64,000 nucleotides of DNA from Paraburkholderia sp. D15 (GCF_029910215.1 NZ_CP110395.1:620001-684000); one strand, 5' to 3'; shown: positions 47,588 to 57,399, counted from the first letter of the stretch. Notes: generated by a model from the letters alone, not told the origin. Numbers and translations are program-made.

Positions 47588-47686
47588 TGTTAACGCGGCA
47601 CCGGTCGCTTCAGCCCGTGCCGAGCGGCTCCACATCCATATCCCGTAAAATACCCGCACCGTTTTCACCCCTCACCGACACCGCCC

Positions 47687-48550
47687 ATGTTCGCCCGTCT
47701 TCCCCTTTTTCTGCGCCTCGTCCGCATGGACAAGCCGATCGGTACGGTGCTGCTGCTGTGGCCGACGCTCAACGCATTGTGGATCGCCTCGGACGGTCAT
47801 CCCACGTGGCCGCTGCTGGTGATCTTCTGCGTCGGCACGCTGCTGATGCGCTCGGCCGGCTGCGCGATCAACGACTACGCGGACCGCGACTTCGATCGTT
47901 ACGTGAAGCGCACGGAGAACCGGCCGGTGACGTCGGGCAAGATCAAGGCGTGGGAAGCGGTGGCGGTGGCGGCGGGGCTGTCGCTGATCGCGTTTCTGCT
48001 GATTCTGCCGCTCAATGCGTTGACGAAGGAGCTGTCGGTGGCGGCGCTGTTCGTCGCCGGTTCGTATCCGTTCACCAAGCGCTTTCTCGCGATTCCGCAG
48101 GCGTATCTCGGCATCGCGTTCGGCTTCGGCATTCCGATGGCGTTTGCCGCCGTGCAGGATCATGTACCGATGCTCGCATGGGTGATGCTGCTCGCGAACG
48201 TGTTCTGGTCGGTGGCGTACGACACCGAATACGCGATGGTGGATCGCGACGACGACATCAAGATTGGTATCCGTACTTCCGCGCTGACGTTCGGCCGCTT
48301 CGACGTGGCCGCTATCATGCTGTGCTACGCGGTGACGCTGGGGATTTACGTCGGCGTCGGCGTGGTGCTGAAGTTCGGCTGGCTGTACTGGCTTGGCTGG
48401 GCGGCGGCGGTGGGCTGCGCGATCTATCACTACCTGCTGATCCGCGACCGCGAACGCATGGCGTGCTTCGCGGCGTTCCGGCATAACAACTGGCTGGGTG
48501 GCGCGTTGTTCGTCGGGATTGCCGCGCATTACGCGGCGGCTTCGTTCTAG
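47687..48550 (+). CDS. ubiA: 4-hydroxybenzoate octaprenyltransferase
   Basis: This 287-residue membrane enzyme joins a polyprenyl chain to 4-hydroxybenzoate in ubiquinone synthesis. It has the two Mg-diphosphate motifs NDYADRDFD (62-70) and [13 protein letters not shown] (near 181-193) and about eight membrane spans. It stands alone here, with a hairpin in its upstream region and a terminator at 48598-48632. Confidence 0.93.
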   Translation: MFARLPLFLRLVRMDKPIGTVLLLWPTLNALWIASDGHPTWPLLVIFCVGTLLMRSAGCAINDYADRDFDRYVKRTENRPVTSGKIKAWEAVAVAAGLSLIAFLLILPLNALTKELSVAALFVAGSYPFTKRFLAIPQAYLGIAFGFGIPMAFAAVQDHVPMLAWVMLLANVFWSVAYDTEYAMVDRDDDIKIGIRTSALTFGRFDVAAIMLCYAVTLGIYVGVGVVLKFGWLYWLGWAAAVGCAIYHYLLIRDRERMACFAAFRHNNWLGGALFVGIAAHYAAASF

Positions 48551-48597
48551 TTATCCGGCGCGCTGCGTTATTCGCGCTGCGGTGTCGGGTAGTTGTC

Positions 48598-48632
48598 ATC
48601 GGCGCTTCGGTTCGACGAACCGGAGCGCCGAT
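48598..48632. terminator. Hairpin terminator between convergent ubiA and proC
   Basis: ATCGGCGCTTCGGTTCG pairs with CGAACCGGAGCGCCGAT with one T-G mismatch. It is followed by a weak T stretch, between two convergent stop codons. Confidence 0.7.
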
Positions 48633-48691
48633 TTCGTTTCGGCGCTTGAAGAAGCTGCGCGGCGCCTTCATCGCGCCGGACTGGTTACGGC

Positions 48692-49507
48692 TTACTGTTT
48701 GCCGAATTCGTCGCCCATTTCCTTCGCTCGCGCGTCGGCGGCGAGCACGCCGCGCACGATCGCATCCTTGATTCCGCTGGCGTCGAACGAGGCCAACGCC
48801 GCCGCCGTCGTGCCGCCTTTCGATGTCACGCGTTCGCGCAACACGCCCGGCGCTTCGTCGGAATTCGCGGCGAGTTGCGCGGCGCCGGTGAAGGTCGCGA
48901 CCGCGAGCGCGCGGCCTTGCGCTTCATCCATGCCGAGCTGGCGCGCGGCTTCCTGCAACGCCTCGATGAAATAGAACACGTACGCCGGTCCGCTGCCCGA
49001 GATCGCGGTGACGGCGTCGATCTTCGCTTCGTCGTCGAACCAGACCGTTTCGCCGACCGCGCCCAGCACCTGCGACGCGAGCGCGCGGCCCGCTTCGTCG
49101 ACGCTGCCGGTCGCCACCAGTCCGGTCACGCCCATGCCGATCAGCGCGGGCGTGTTCGGCATCACGCGCACGACCTTCGCGTGGCCGTTGAGCCAGCGCG
49201 ACATATCTTCCATGCGAATCCCGGCGACGATGCTGACCACCAGTTGCGACGCGTTCAGATGCGGCGCCAACGCCTCGGCGACGCCCTTCAGGATCTGCGG
49301 CTTCACGGCCAGCACGACGGCGTCGTAAGCGGCAAGCGTGGTGTCGGCCGCAGCGTCGGTCCGGATACCGAATTGCGCTTCACTGCGCTTGCGCGCGTTT
49401 TCGTTCGGATCGATCGCGTAGAGATCGGCCGCCGCGATGCCGCGCTTGATGAGCCCGCCGATCAACGCCGCGGCCATGTTGCCGCCGCCGATAAAAGCAA
49501 TTTTCAT
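48692..49507 (-). CDS. proC: Pyrroline-5-carboxylate reductase
   Basis: This 271-residue enzyme makes proline from pyrroline-5-carboxylate with NAD(P)H. It has the Rossmann motif IGGGNMAAALIGG at the N-terminus, PNTPALIGMG, and the family block SGSGPAYVFYFIEAL. It is 67 bp after yggS on the same strand, a very common pairing in proteobacteria. Confidence 0.94.
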   Translation of the reverse strand: MKIAFIGGGNMAAALIGGLIKRGIAAADLYAIDPNENARKRSEAQFGIRTDAAADTTLAAYDAVVLAVKPQILKGVAEALAPHLNASQLVVSIVAGIRMEDMSRWLNGHAKVVRVMPNTPALIGMGVTGLVATGSVDEAGRALASQVLGAVGETVWFDDEAKIDAVTAISGSGPAYVFYFIEALQEAARQLGMDEAQGRALAVATFTGAAQLAANSDEAPGVLRERVTSKGGTTAAALASFDASGIKDAIVRGVLAADARAKEMGDEFGKQ

Positions 49508-49574
49508 GATGTTCTGGAAGTGTTGAGTGGCGGGTTTTCAGGCACGCAGCCCCAAGCCCGAAGCCCGCACAAGG

Positions 49575-50273
49575 TCAGTTGGAATAATCCCGCGCGCCGA
49601 AAATGGCGGTGCCGACGCGCACGATGGTCGCGCCTTCGAGCACGGCGGCTTCGAGGTCGCTGGACATGCCCATCGACAATGTGTCGAGTTCGAGCCCGTC
49701 ATCGCGCAGACGCTCGAACAGTTCGCGCAACTGGCGATGCGGCACGCGCTGTTCGTCGATGCCGCCGGCGGGTTCCGGGATCGCCATCAAGCCGCGCAGA
49801 TTCAGGCGCGGCAGCGCGGCGATCGCCTGCGCGACCTCGACTGCCTCGGGCACGCTCACGCCGCTCTTCGATGCCTCGCCGCTGATGTTCACCTGCAGGC
49901 ACACGTTCAGCGGCGGCAGATGCTCGGGCCGCTGCTCGGAGAGCCGCTGCGCGATCTTCAGGCGGTCGACCGAATGAACCCAGTCGAACTGCTCGGCAAC
50001 CGGACGCGTCTTGTTCGATTGCAGCGGCCCGATGAAATGCCATTCGATCGACGCGCGCAGATCGGCGAGCGTTTCGATCTTGGTCAGCGATTCCTGCACG
50101 TAGTTTTCACCGAACGCGCGTTGACCGGCAGCGTGGGCGGCGCGCACGTCTTCGGCGGGGAAAGTCTTGGAGACCGCGAGCAGGGTGATCGAACGCGCGT
50201 CGCGTTCGGCCACGTGCGCGGCCGCGGCGATGCGCTGTTGCACCGCTTCGAGGTTGTGGATCAGATCGGGCAT
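49575..50273 (-). CDS. yggS: YggS/PLPBP family PLP-binding protein
   Basis: This 232-residue PLP-homeostasis protein has the PLP lysine in LLAVSKTFP near residue 36, FGENYVQESLTK, WHFIGPLQSNK and SMGMSSDLEAAV, all family landmarks. It keeps pyridoxal phosphate balanced and has no known enzymatic turnover. The ATG at 50273 is the normal N-terminus; eight further in-frame codons upstream are not needed. It lies between glcF and proC. Confidence 0.92.
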   Translation of the reverse strand: MPDLIHNLEAVQQRIAAAAHVAERDARSITLLAVSKTFPAEDVRAAHAAGQRAFGENYVQESLTKIETLADLRASIEWHFIGPLQSNKTRPVAEQFDWVHSVDRLKIAQRLSEQRPEHLPPLNVCLQVNISGEASKSGVSVPEAVEVAQAIAALPRLNLRGLMAIPEPAGGIDEQRVPHRQLRELFERLRDDGLELDTLSMGMSSDLEAAVLEGATIVRVGTAIFGARDYSN

Positions 50274-50312
50274 GGCACGAGTGCGAACTTCCGGCAAAAG
50301 ACGATGCCCCGA

Positions 50313-51539
50313 TTATACGGACAGCATGTGCTCGACCAGTTCGATCCAGTGCGCGACCGGCGTCGACGTGCCGCTCTGCAAATGCGCGATGCAGCCGACG
50401 TTCGCCGACACGATCACCTGCGGTTCCTGCGCCTGCAGCTTGTCGATCTTCTGATCGCGCAACGAATAGGAGAGCTTCGGCTGCGTCAGCGAATAGGTGC
50501 CGGCCGAACCGCAGCAGAGATGGCTGTCGGCGGGCAGACGCACTTCCACGCCGAGCGCCGTCAGCAGATGTTCGACCTGACCGCGTATCTGCTGACCGTG
50601 TTGCAGCGTGCAAGGCGGATGAAACGCCACCGTGTGGATCGCGCGGCGGCGCGTGACCGTGGCGAGCGCTTCCTCGAACTCCGGCAGGATCTCGGCGAGA
50701 TCGCGCGTCAGGGCGACGATGCGGCGCGCCTTCTCCGCGTACGCGGGATCGTCGCGCAACAGGTGCGCGTATTCCTTGACCGTCGCGCCGCAGCCGGACG
50801 CATTCATCACGATCGCTTCCACGCCCTGTTCGACGTACGGCCACCATGCGTCGATGTTGGCGCGCAAATCGTCCAGCGCTTCGTCGTTGTAGCCGAGATG
50901 CAGGCGGATCGCGCCGCAGCAGCCGGCTTCCGGCGCAACGATCGTTTCCACGCCGAGCGCGTCCAGCACGCGCGCGGTCGCGATGTTCACGTTCGGCATC
51001 ATCGACGGTTGCACGCAGCCAGCGAGCATCAGCATCTTGCGCTCGTGCTTGGCCGTCGGCCATTCGAGCGGACGTTGCCGCGCGGGCACCTTGTCGCGCA
51101 GTTTCTTCGGCAGCAGCGCACGGAAGTGCTGGCCGATCCGCATGGTCGGGGTGAACAACGCGCTGTTCGGCACGAAGCTCGCGAGCAGCCGGCGCACCAG
51201 CCGCTGGCCCGCCGGACGCGTCACTTTTTCCTCGGTGATCTTGCGGCCGATTTCCACCAGGCGGCCGTACTGCACGCCGGACGGACACGTCGTCTCGCAA
51301 TTGCGGCAGGTCAGGCAGCGGTCGAGGTGCACCTGCGTGCTGCGCGTGACCGGCGCGCCTTCCACCATCTGCTTGATCAGGTAGATGCGTCCGCGCGGGC
51401 CGTCGAGTTCGTCGCCGAGAATCTGGTAGGTCGGGCAGGTGGCGGTGCAGAACCCGCAGTGCACGCAGTTGCGCAGAATGGCGTCGGCTTCTTCGCCGTC
51501 GGGCGTATTGCGAATGAAGTCCGCGAGGTTGGTTTGCAT
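50313..51539 (-). CDS. glcF: Glycolate oxidase iron-sulfur subunit GlcF
   Basis: This 408-residue subunit has two 4Fe-4S motifs near the N-terminus (CVHCGFCTATCP and CLTCRNCETTCP) and two CCG-type domains (GCVQPSMMPNVN, APEAGCCGA and DSHLCCGSAG). It passes electrons from the flavin subunits GlcD/GlcE to the quinone pool. The start at ATG 51539 lies eight bases after glcE. Confidence 0.94.
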   Translation of the reverse strand: MQTNLADFIRNTPDGEEADAILRNCVHCGFCTATCPTYQILGDELDGPRGRIYLIKQMVEGAPVTRSTQVHLDRCLTCRNCETTCPSGVQYGRLVEIGRKITEEKVTRPAGQRLVRRLLASFVPNSALFTPTMRIGQHFRALLPKKLRDKVPARQRPLEWPTAKHERKMLMLAGCVQPSMMPNVNIATARVLDALGVETIVAPEAGCCGAIRLHLGYNDEALDDLRANIDAWWPYVEQGVEAIVMNASGCGATVKEYAHLLRDDPAYAEKARRIVALTRDLAEILPEFEEALATVTRRRAIHTVAFHPPCTLQHGQQIRGQVEHLLTALGVEVRLPADSHLCCGSAGTYSLTQPKLSYSLRDQKIDKLQAQEPQVIVSANVGCIAHLQSGTSTPVAHWIELVEHMLSV

Positions 51540-51547
51540 CGCGTCGC

Positions 51548-52636
51548 TCAGAAGTCGGGGTAGAGACGGCCGCGATTGAAGATGCGGGCCGGGTCGAACG
51601 CGGTTTTCAGGCCGCGGTGGATTTTCATCAGCGGTGTGGGCAGCGGCGTGAACACGCCGGCGCTGCGATCGTAACCGTGGCCGGTGCGGAACATCGTCGC
51701 GTGGCCGCCGGCCTGTTTCGCGCTGATGCGCACGGTTTGCGCGTCGGTGTCGGTAATCCACCAGCGCTGGCCGCCGCCCCATTCCATCAATTGCGCGCCG
51801 GGCAATTGCAGCGGCTCGGTAATCGATGGCAACGCGAGGCGCCAAAGGGCGGCTTTCGGGGGAATGGCCGCGAAGAAGGAATCGGTCTGTTCGCGTAGAC
51901 CGGCCCAGAAGCGTTCGGCTTCGACCGCATCGACGACTTCGCCGCCCAGCGACGAGCGTGCCGTCTTGACCGCCGATTCCGCGCCGGCAAGGCGCACCGC
52001 GAGCGTGCCGTGACGCCACGCGCTGGCGGTGATCGGCAGCGGGCGGCCACCCCATTCGTTGAGCTTGCGCACGGCGTCGGTGCCGTTCATGTCGAACTTC
52101 AGCGTGGTTTCGGCTTGCGGGAGCGGCAGCACCTTGATCGACAGTTCGAGGATCAGGCCGAGCGTGCCGAGCGAACCCGCCAGCAAACGCGAGACGTCAT
52201 AACCCGCGACGTTCTTCACCACCTGCCCGCCGAATTGCAGCCGATGCCCCTGGCCGTTCATGATGACCGCGCCGAGCACGAAGTCGCGCGCCGCGCCGGC
52301 GGCCGGGCGGCGCGGCCCGGCGATGCCCGCCGCGATGCAGCCGCCGAAGGTGGCTTGCGGCCCGAAATGCGGCGGCTCGAAAGCAAGCATCTGGTCGTGT
52401 TCGGCGAGCGCGGCTTCGATCTCCAGCAACGGCGTGCCGGCGCGCGCGGTGATGACCAGCTCCGCCGGATCGTAAGCGATGATGCCGCGATAAGTGCGCG
52501 TGTCGAGGATGTCACCTTCCAGCGCCTGGCCGTACCAGTCTTTGGTGCCGCCGCCGCGGATGCGCAACGCGCGTCCCTCGGCGCTGGCGGAACGCACCCG
52601 TTCCGACCATACGGCGACGATGTCGTCCTCTTCCAT
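51548..52636 (-). CDS. glcE: Glycolate oxidase FAD-binding subunit GlcE
   Basis: This 362-residue protein is a shortened FAD-binding (PCMH-type) subunit: 'LRIRGGGTKDWYG', 'YDPAELVITARAGTPLLEIEAAL', 'QATFGGCIAAGIAGPRRPAAGAARDFVLG' and 'VKNVAGYDVSRLLAGSLGTLGLI' are the flavin-site blocks. It partners GlcD and GlcF in oxidising glycolate to glyoxylate at the membrane. Confidence 0.93.
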   Translation of the reverse strand: MEEDDIVAVWSERVRSASAEGRALRIRGGGTKDWYGQALEGDILDTRTYRGIIAYDPAELVITARAGTPLLEIEAALAEHDQMLAFEPPHFGPQATFGGCIAAGIAGPRRPAAGAARDFVLGAVIMNGQGHRLQFGGQVVKNVAGYDVSRLLAGSLGTLGLILELSIKVLPLPQAETTLKFDMNGTDAVRKLNEWGGRPLPITASAWRHGTLAVRLAGAESAVKTARSSLGGEVVDAVEAERFWAGLREQTDSFFAAIPPKAALWRLALPSITEPLQLPGAQLMEWGGGQRWWITDTDAQTVRISAKQAGGHATMFRTGHGYDRSAGVFTPLPTPLMKIHRGLKTAFDPARIFNRGRLYPDF

Positions 52637-52736
52637 GGTGTCCTGCTTCGTTGTGTTTCGACCGATTGTACCGGGCGGGGGCTTGCTGGCAACCCGGAAC
52701 GGACCCGCATCGGGTAATCAGGGTGGCGGGCGGAAA

Positions 52737-52755
52737 ACCCCGGTGGGACCGGGGT
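52737..52755 (-). terminator. Weak intrinsic terminator between glcD and glcE
   Basis: On the minus strand ACCCCGGT pairs with ACCGGGGT around CCC and is followed by TTTT. It lies in the 202-bp glcD-glcE gap and could lower expression of glcE-glcF-yggS-proC relative to glcD. Confidence 0.55.
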
Positions 52756-52838
52756 ATGCGCGGTGCGTGCGCGGGCCGCGCCCTGGATGCGCGGTCCGCG
52801 AAAGCTCGACGCGAGACGCTCGAAGCCGCTCGAAGCCG

Positions 52839-54332
52839 CTAGAAGCGCGGCAATTCCGGATGCGGCAGCAATCCACCGCGCACGTGCATCTTGCCGTACT
52901 CCGCGCAGCGCGCCCGGGTGGGAATGCCCTTGTCCGGGTTGAGCAGGCCCGGCGCGTCGAATGCGCGCTTGACCGCGTGGAAGGTGTCGCGCTCCTCGGG
53001 CGAGAACTGCACGCACATCGAGTTGATCTTCTCGATACCGACGCCGTGTTCGCCGGTCACCGTGCCGCCCAGCTCGACGCAGCTCTCCAGAATGTCGGAA
53101 CCGAACGCCTCGGCGCGGTGCCACTCGTCCTGGTCGTTGCCGTTGAACAGGATCAGCGGATGCATGTTGCCGTCCCCCGCATGGAACACGTTGATGCAGC
53201 GCAGCCCGTATTTCTTCTCCATCGCCTCGATGCGCGCGAGCAGCGGCCCGATACTGCGGCGCGGCACGGTGCCGTCCATGCAGTAGTAATCCGGCGAAAT
53301 GCGGCCGGCGGCCGGAAATGCGTTTTTGCGACCCGACCAGAAGCGCAGCCGCTCGCTTTCCGAGCGCGAAATCTGGATCCGCGTGGCGCCTTGCTCGCGC
53401 AGCACCGCCGTCATGCGGACGATTTCGTCGGCGACTTCCTCGGGCGTGCCGTCCGATTCGCAAAGCAGAATGGCGGCCGCGTCGAGGTCGTAGCCGGCAT
53501 TGACGAATTCCTCGACCGCGCGCGTGGCCGGCTTGTCCATCATCTCCAGGCCAGCTGGAATGATGCCCGCCGCGATGATGCCGGCCACCGCATCGCCGCC
53601 TTTCACGACGTCGTCGAAACTGGCCATGATGACCTGCGCCGTTTGCGGTTTCGGAATCAGCTTCACGGTGACCTCGGTGACGATCGCGAACATGCCCTCG
53701 CTGCCGATCAGCACCGCCAGTAGATCGAGACCGGGCGCGTCCGGCGCGAGCGAGCCGAATTCGACGATCTCGCCTTCCATGGTCACCGCGCGCACGCGCA
53801 GCACGTTGTGCACGGTCAGGCCGTACTTGAGGCAGTGCACGCCGCCGGAATTCTCCGACACGTTGCCGCCGATCGTGCAGGCAATCTGCGAGGACGGGTC
53901 CGGCGCGTAATACAGACCGTACGGTGCGGCCGCCTCGGAGATGGACAGATTGCGCACCCCGGGCTGAACGGTGGCCGTGCGCGCATACGAGTCGACCTCG
54001 ACGATCTTGCGGAAGCGCGCGAGCGATACCACCACGCCGTGACGGATCGGCATCGCGCCGCCGGACAGGCCGGTGCCCGCGCCGCGCGGCACGATCGGCA
54101 CGCCGAGGCGGTGGCAGATCTGCACGATGCGCTGCACCTGCGATTCCGTTTCCGGCAACGCCACCGCAAGCGGCAACCGCCGATACGCGGCGAGACCGTC
54201 GCATTCGTACGCGACCGTGTCTTCCTCGCGATACAGCAGACAGTGGGTCGGCAACACGGCCATCAACGCCTGCACGACTTCGCGCTGGCGCTGGGCGAGG
54301 ACATCGGCCGTCAGTTCAGCGGGTGCGTTCAT
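52839..54332 (-). CDS. glcD: Glycolate oxidase FAD subunit GlcD
   Basis: This 497-residue flavoprotein of the vanillyl-alcohol oxidase fold has 'VPRGAGTGLSGGAMPI', 'GGNVSENSGGVHCLKYGLT', 'GSEGMFAIVTEVTVKL', and the C-terminal 'FHAGDGNMHPLI', 'TVTGEHGVGIEK' and 'NPDKGIPT'. It oxidises glycolate (and possibly D-lactate) with GlcE and GlcF. It follows the related dehydrogenase gene by 58 bp. Confidence 0.93.
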   Translation of the reverse strand: MNAPAELTADVLAQRQREVVQALMAVLPTHCLLYREEDTVAYECDGLAAYRRLPLAVALPETESQVQRIVQICHRLGVPIVPRGAGTGLSGGAMPIRHGVVVSLARFRKIVEVDSYARTATVQPGVRNLSISEAAAPYGLYYAPDPSSQIACTIGGNVSENSGGVHCLKYGLTVHNVLRVRAVTMEGEIVEFGSLAPDAPGLDLLAVLIGSEGMFAIVTEVTVKLIPKPQTAQVIMASFDDVVKGGDAVAGIIAAGIIPAGLEMMDKPATRAVEEFVNAGYDLDAAAILLCESDGTPEEVADEIVRMTAVLREQGATRIQISRSESERLRFWSGRKNAFPAAGRISPDYYCMDGTVPRRSIGPLLARIEAMEKKYGLRCINVFHAGDGNMHPLILFNGNDQDEWHRAEAFGSDILESCVELGGTVTGEHGVGIEKINSMCVQFSPEERDTFHAVKRAFDAPGLLNPDKGIPTRARCAEYGKMHVRGGLLPHPELPRF

Positions 54333-54390
54333 TTAACTTGTCTCCTCGTGCCTTTCGCCTGTCTTTCTCGGCTTTGAGTCCGTCAGCGCA

Positions 54391-55806
54391 TCAGGCTGCC
54401 CAGCTGAAAATCTTGCCGGGATTCATCAGATTGCGCGGATCGAGCGCGTGTTTGATCGAGCGCATGGTGTCGATCGCGACGTCGCCGTGTTCTTCCAGCA
54501 GGAAACCCATCTTGTGCAGCCCGACGCCGTGTTCGCCGGTGCAGGTGCCGTCCATGCGCAGCGCGCGTTGCACGATGCGATGATTCAGGCGCTCGGCTTC
54601 GGCGAGTTCTTCGGGCTTGCCGGGATCGATCAGGATCGCCACGTGGAAGTTGCCGTCGCCGACATGGCCGACGATCGGGCAGGGCAGCGGCGAAGCCTTC
54701 AGATCCTGCTCCGTTTCCACCACGCATTCGGCGAGCCGCGAGATTGGCACGCACACGTCGGTAGTGACGGCGCGGCAACCGGGCTTCAACTGAAGCATCG
54801 CGAAATACGCGTTGTGCCTTGCGTTCCACAGACGGCTACGATCCTCCGGCCGCGTGGCCCATTCGAAACCTTCGCCCGAATTCTGGGCGGCGATTTCCTG
54901 CACGAGTTCCGCCTGTTCCTTCACGCCCGCTTCGGTGCCGTGGAATTCGAAGAACAGCGTGGGCGCCTCGCGCAGCGTCAGATTCGAATGGCGATTGATC
55001 GAGCGGATCGCGAGCGCATCGACGAACTCGACGCGTGCGATCGGCACGCCGATCTGGATCGTTTCGATGACTGCGCGTACCGCGTCGCCCATCGAAGGAA
55101 ACGCGCACACCGCGGCCGACACGGCTTCCGGCTGCGGATACAGACGCACGGTGATTTCGGTGATGACGCCGAGCGTGCCTTCCGAGCCGACGAACAAACG
55201 CGTGAGGTCGTAACCCGCGGACGATTTGCGAGCCCGCGTGCCGGTCTTGATGACGCGGCCGTCGGCCAGCACCACGGTCAGCCCGAGCACGTTCTCGCGC
55301 ATCGTGCCGTAGCGAACGGCATTGGTGCCCGACGCGCGCGTGGCGGACATGCCGCCGATACTCGCGTCCGCGCCCGGATCGATCGGGAAGAACAGGCCCG
55401 TATCGCGCAGCGCTTCGTTCAATTGCTTGCGCGAGATGCCCGGTTCGACGGTGACGGTGAGGTCTTCGGCGTTGATCGACAGAACCCGGTTCATTTCCGA
55501 CAGGTCGATCGACACGCCGCCCTGCACGGCCAGCAGATGTCCTTCGAGCGACGAACCGTTGCCGTAGGGGATGATCGGCACGCCATGCTGGGCGCACAGT
55601 TTGACGACGGTTTGCACGTCTTCGGTGGTGCGGGCGAAAACCACGGCGTCGGGCAGTTGCGGATCGAACGGCGATTCGTCGCGGCCATGATGCGCGCGCA
55701 CGGCTTCGGCCACCGACACGCGTTCGCCGAAAGCGGCTTTGAGCGCGCTCAGCAACTCGGCGGGAAACGGCCGGCGTAGCGGGGCCGGCGGCACGGGATG
55801 GTTCAC
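54391..55806 (-). CDS. FAD-linked D-2-hydroxyacid (D-lactate) dehydrogenase
   Basis: This 471-residue flavoprotein is a paralogue of GlcD of the D-lactate dehydrogenase (cytochrome)/LDHD type: 'IPYGNGSSLEGHLLAVQGGVSID', 'IGGMSATRASGTNAVRYGTMRENVL', 'GSEGTLGVITEITVRLYP', 'GHVGDGNFHVAI' and 'DGTCTGEHGVGLHKMGFL'. It should oxidise D-lactate or a similar 2-hydroxyacid and feed quinone. It is the first gene of a six-gene minus-strand run ending in proC and has a Shine-Dalgarno (AGGAGAC) near its ATG. Confidence 0.9.
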   Translation of the reverse strand: MNHPVPPAPLRRPFPAELLSALKAAFGERVSVAEAVRAHHGRDESPFDPQLPDAVVFARTTEDVQTVVKLCAQHGVPIIPYGNGSSLEGHLLAVQGGVSIDLSEMNRVLSINAEDLTVTVEPGISRKQLNEALRDTGLFFPIDPGADASIGGMSATRASGTNAVRYGTMRENVLGLTVVLADGRVIKTGTRARKSSAGYDLTRLFVGSEGTLGVITEITVRLYPQPEAVSAAVCAFPSMGDAVRAVIETIQIGVPIARVEFVDALAIRSINRHSNLTLREAPTLFFEFHGTEAGVKEQAELVQEIAAQNSGEGFEWATRPEDRSRLWNARHNAYFAMLQLKPGCRAVTTDVCVPISRLAECVVETEQDLKASPLPCPIVGHVGDGNFHVAILIDPGKPEELAEAERLNHRIVQRALRMDGTCTGEHGVGLHKMGFLLEEHGDVAIDTMRSIKHALDPRNLMNPGKIFSWAA

Positions 55807-56123
55807 GGATGTCTCCTGGTATTTGGGGCTGGCCGCGTGGTGAAGCGGTTCCGGCGCGGTTCCGCCTAGTCTGCAGCGTGCGTTTCATTTTACGCCGAAC
55901 GCCCGTGGACGGGCCTTCAGGCCGGCCCACGCTCCTATAATGGCGGCGACCTTACGATGCGCGCAATATGGAGAAACGCGTGGACAACCGCGTGGACGAG
56001 CGGGCGTTTGGGCGTGCTGGCCCAGGGCCGATCGCGGAGCCTTCCCGGAAGGTGCCGCCGAGCCGCTTGAGACCCGCACCGCAGGCGCATCATTACCGAA
56101 ATATGAAACGCAACGGAGACAGC
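55807..56123. promoter_or_regulatory. Divergent intergenic region with a TATAAT -10 element
   Basis: This 317-bp gap separates the dehydrogenase operon from the adenosyltransferase gene. A perfect -10 hexamer TATAAT lies at 55936-55941 on the plus strand, without a good -35, and would give a leader of about 180 bases. A GGGCC-TTCA-GGCC-like hairpin precedes it. No gene is evident, and no cobalamin riboswitch was recognised. Confidence 0.45.
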
Positions 56124-56669
56124 ATGGGCAACCGCTTGAGCAAGATCACGACCCGCACCGGCGACGATGGCACCACCGGCCTCGGCGACGGCCGCCGCGT
56201 CGGCAAGGACAGCACGCGCATTGCCGCGATCGGCGACGTCGATGAACTCAACTCGAATCTCGGCGTACTGCTGTGTGAGACGCTGCCGGACAATGTCCGC
56301 GCGGCGCTGGTTGCGATTCAGCACGATCTGTTCGATCTGGGCGGCGAACTCTGCATTCCCGGCCATACGATGATCACCGAGCGGCACCTCGAGCAACTGG
56401 ATGGCTGGCTCGCCGACTACAACGCCAGCTTGCCGCCGCTGAAGGAGTTCATTCTGCCCGGCGGTTCACGCGCCGCGGCGCTCGCCCACGTGTGCCGCAC
56501 GGTTTGCCGGCGCGCGGAACGCGCCATCGTCGCGCTCGGCGAACAGGAAAAGATCAACGCCGCGCCGCGCCAATACGTGAACCGGTTGTCCGACCTGCTG
56601 TTCGTACTCGCACGCGTGCTGAACCGCGCGGACGGCGGCACCGACGTACTGTGGCGCCACGAGCGCTAA
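56124..56669 (+). CDS. Cob(I)alamin adenosyltransferase, PduO type
   Basis: This 181-residue enzyme attaches the adenosyl group of ATP to reduced cobalamin. It has the PduO N-terminal ATP motif TRTGDDGTTGLGDGRRVGKDS, 'VDELNSNLG', 'QHDLFDLGGEL', and the C-terminal 'AHVCRTVCRRAERAIVAL' and 'YVNRLSDLLFVLARVLN'. An ATG at 56124 with GGAG upstream is preferred over the in-frame ATG at 56103. It makes the coenzyme for B12 enzymes such as methylmalonyl-CoA mutase. Confidence 0.93.
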   Translation: MGNRLSKITTRTGDDGTTGLGDGRRVGKDSTRIAAIGDVDELNSNLGVLLCETLPDNVRAALVAIQHDLFDLGGELCIPGHTMITERHLEQLDGWLADYNASLPPLKEFILPGGSRAAALAHVCRTVCRRAERAIVALGEQEKINAAPRQYVNRLSDLLFVLARVLNRADGGTDVLWRHER

Positions 56670-56703
56670 CCAGCGGCGGTGAAGGTGAAGTGTTAAACGC
56701 GCA

Positions 56704-57036
56704 TTAGCCCACGGCCAGAGTGACCGGCTTGCCGATACGGCTCAACATTTCCACGAGTGTGTCGATCGTGAACTTGGTGGTCTTCTTGTTCACCACATCT
56801 GACACACGCGGACGCGACACCATCAACACCTCGGCCGCCTCCGATTGCTTCAGATGATGCTGCTCGATCCACGACGACAGTTCGGTCATGAGCTGTTCCT
56901 TGAGCAGCCGCGTGTCGTTGATCTGCTTTTGCGACGCGGCATGCAGGCGCTTGGCTTCTTCGGCGGAAAAGCCGAGCTCAAGAAACAGATTGGCGCCTGG
57001 TTTTGTAACGTGACGAATTTTGGTGTCGATCGTCAT
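56704..57036 (-). CDS. HTH antitoxin of a HigBA-like module
   Basis: This 110-residue protein has a C-terminal XRE-like helix-turn-helix (about 58-95; LKQSEAAEVLMVSRPRVSDVVNKKTTKFTIDTLVEML) and an N-terminal helical part that should neutralise the toxin and bind the shared promoter. It follows the toxin gene by two bases, the reverse of the usual antitoxin-first order and typical of HigBA/Gp49-like modules. Confidence 0.85.
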   Translation of the reverse strand: MTIDTKIRHVTKPGANLFLELGFSAEEAKRLHAASQKQINDTRLLKEQLMTELSSWIEQHHLKQSEAAEVLMVSRPRVSDVVNKKTTKFTIDTLVEMLSRIGKPVTLAVG

Positions 57037-57038
57037 TG

Positions 57039-57377
57039 TTAAGGGTTCCTATCATTGATAATTGCACGATAACGCGTGGCGGCGATCTGTTGATCATGTG
57101 ACGTGAGTTTCTGCGTTTTCTTCTGGATGCAATGAAGAACGTAAAGCGCATCGACGAACTTGGTCACGTACATGACACGGAAGATACCGTTCGCTTCCTT
57201 GATGCGAATTTCGCGCGTACCCGGGCCGATTAATTCGATGGGTTTCCAGTTGTCGGGATCAAGACCCGCCTGAATTTTTCCGAGCTGGAAACCGGCCTCG
57301 CGACGCGCTTCTTCGGGAAAGGCGAGTAAATCGCTGTAGCTGGAGCCGATCCAGCGGAGTTCTTTTTCAAGAGCCAT
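57039..57377 (-). CDS. RelE/Gp49-like toxin (HigB-type)
   Basis: This 112-residue toxin is of the phage-derived Gp49-like branch of the RelE/ParE superfamily, thought to cleave mRNA at the ribosome. Family motifs are 'WIGSSYSDLLAFPEEARREAGFQLGKIQ', 'ELIGPGTREIRIKEANGIFRVMYVTKF' (core Arg), and 'ALYVLHCIQKKTQKLTSHD'. The ATG at 57377 is chosen because AAGGTGG precedes it; a GTG two codons earlier lies inside that site. A sigma-70-like promoter lies at 57400-57426. Confidence 0.87.
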   Translation of the reverse strand: MALEKELRWIGSSYSDLLAFPEEARREAGFQLGKIQAGLDPDNWKPIELIGPGTREIRIKEANGIFRVMYVTKFVDALYVLHCIQKKTQKLTSHDQQIAATRYRAIINDRNP

Positions 57378-57399
57378 AACCACCTTTCATGTACAAAAC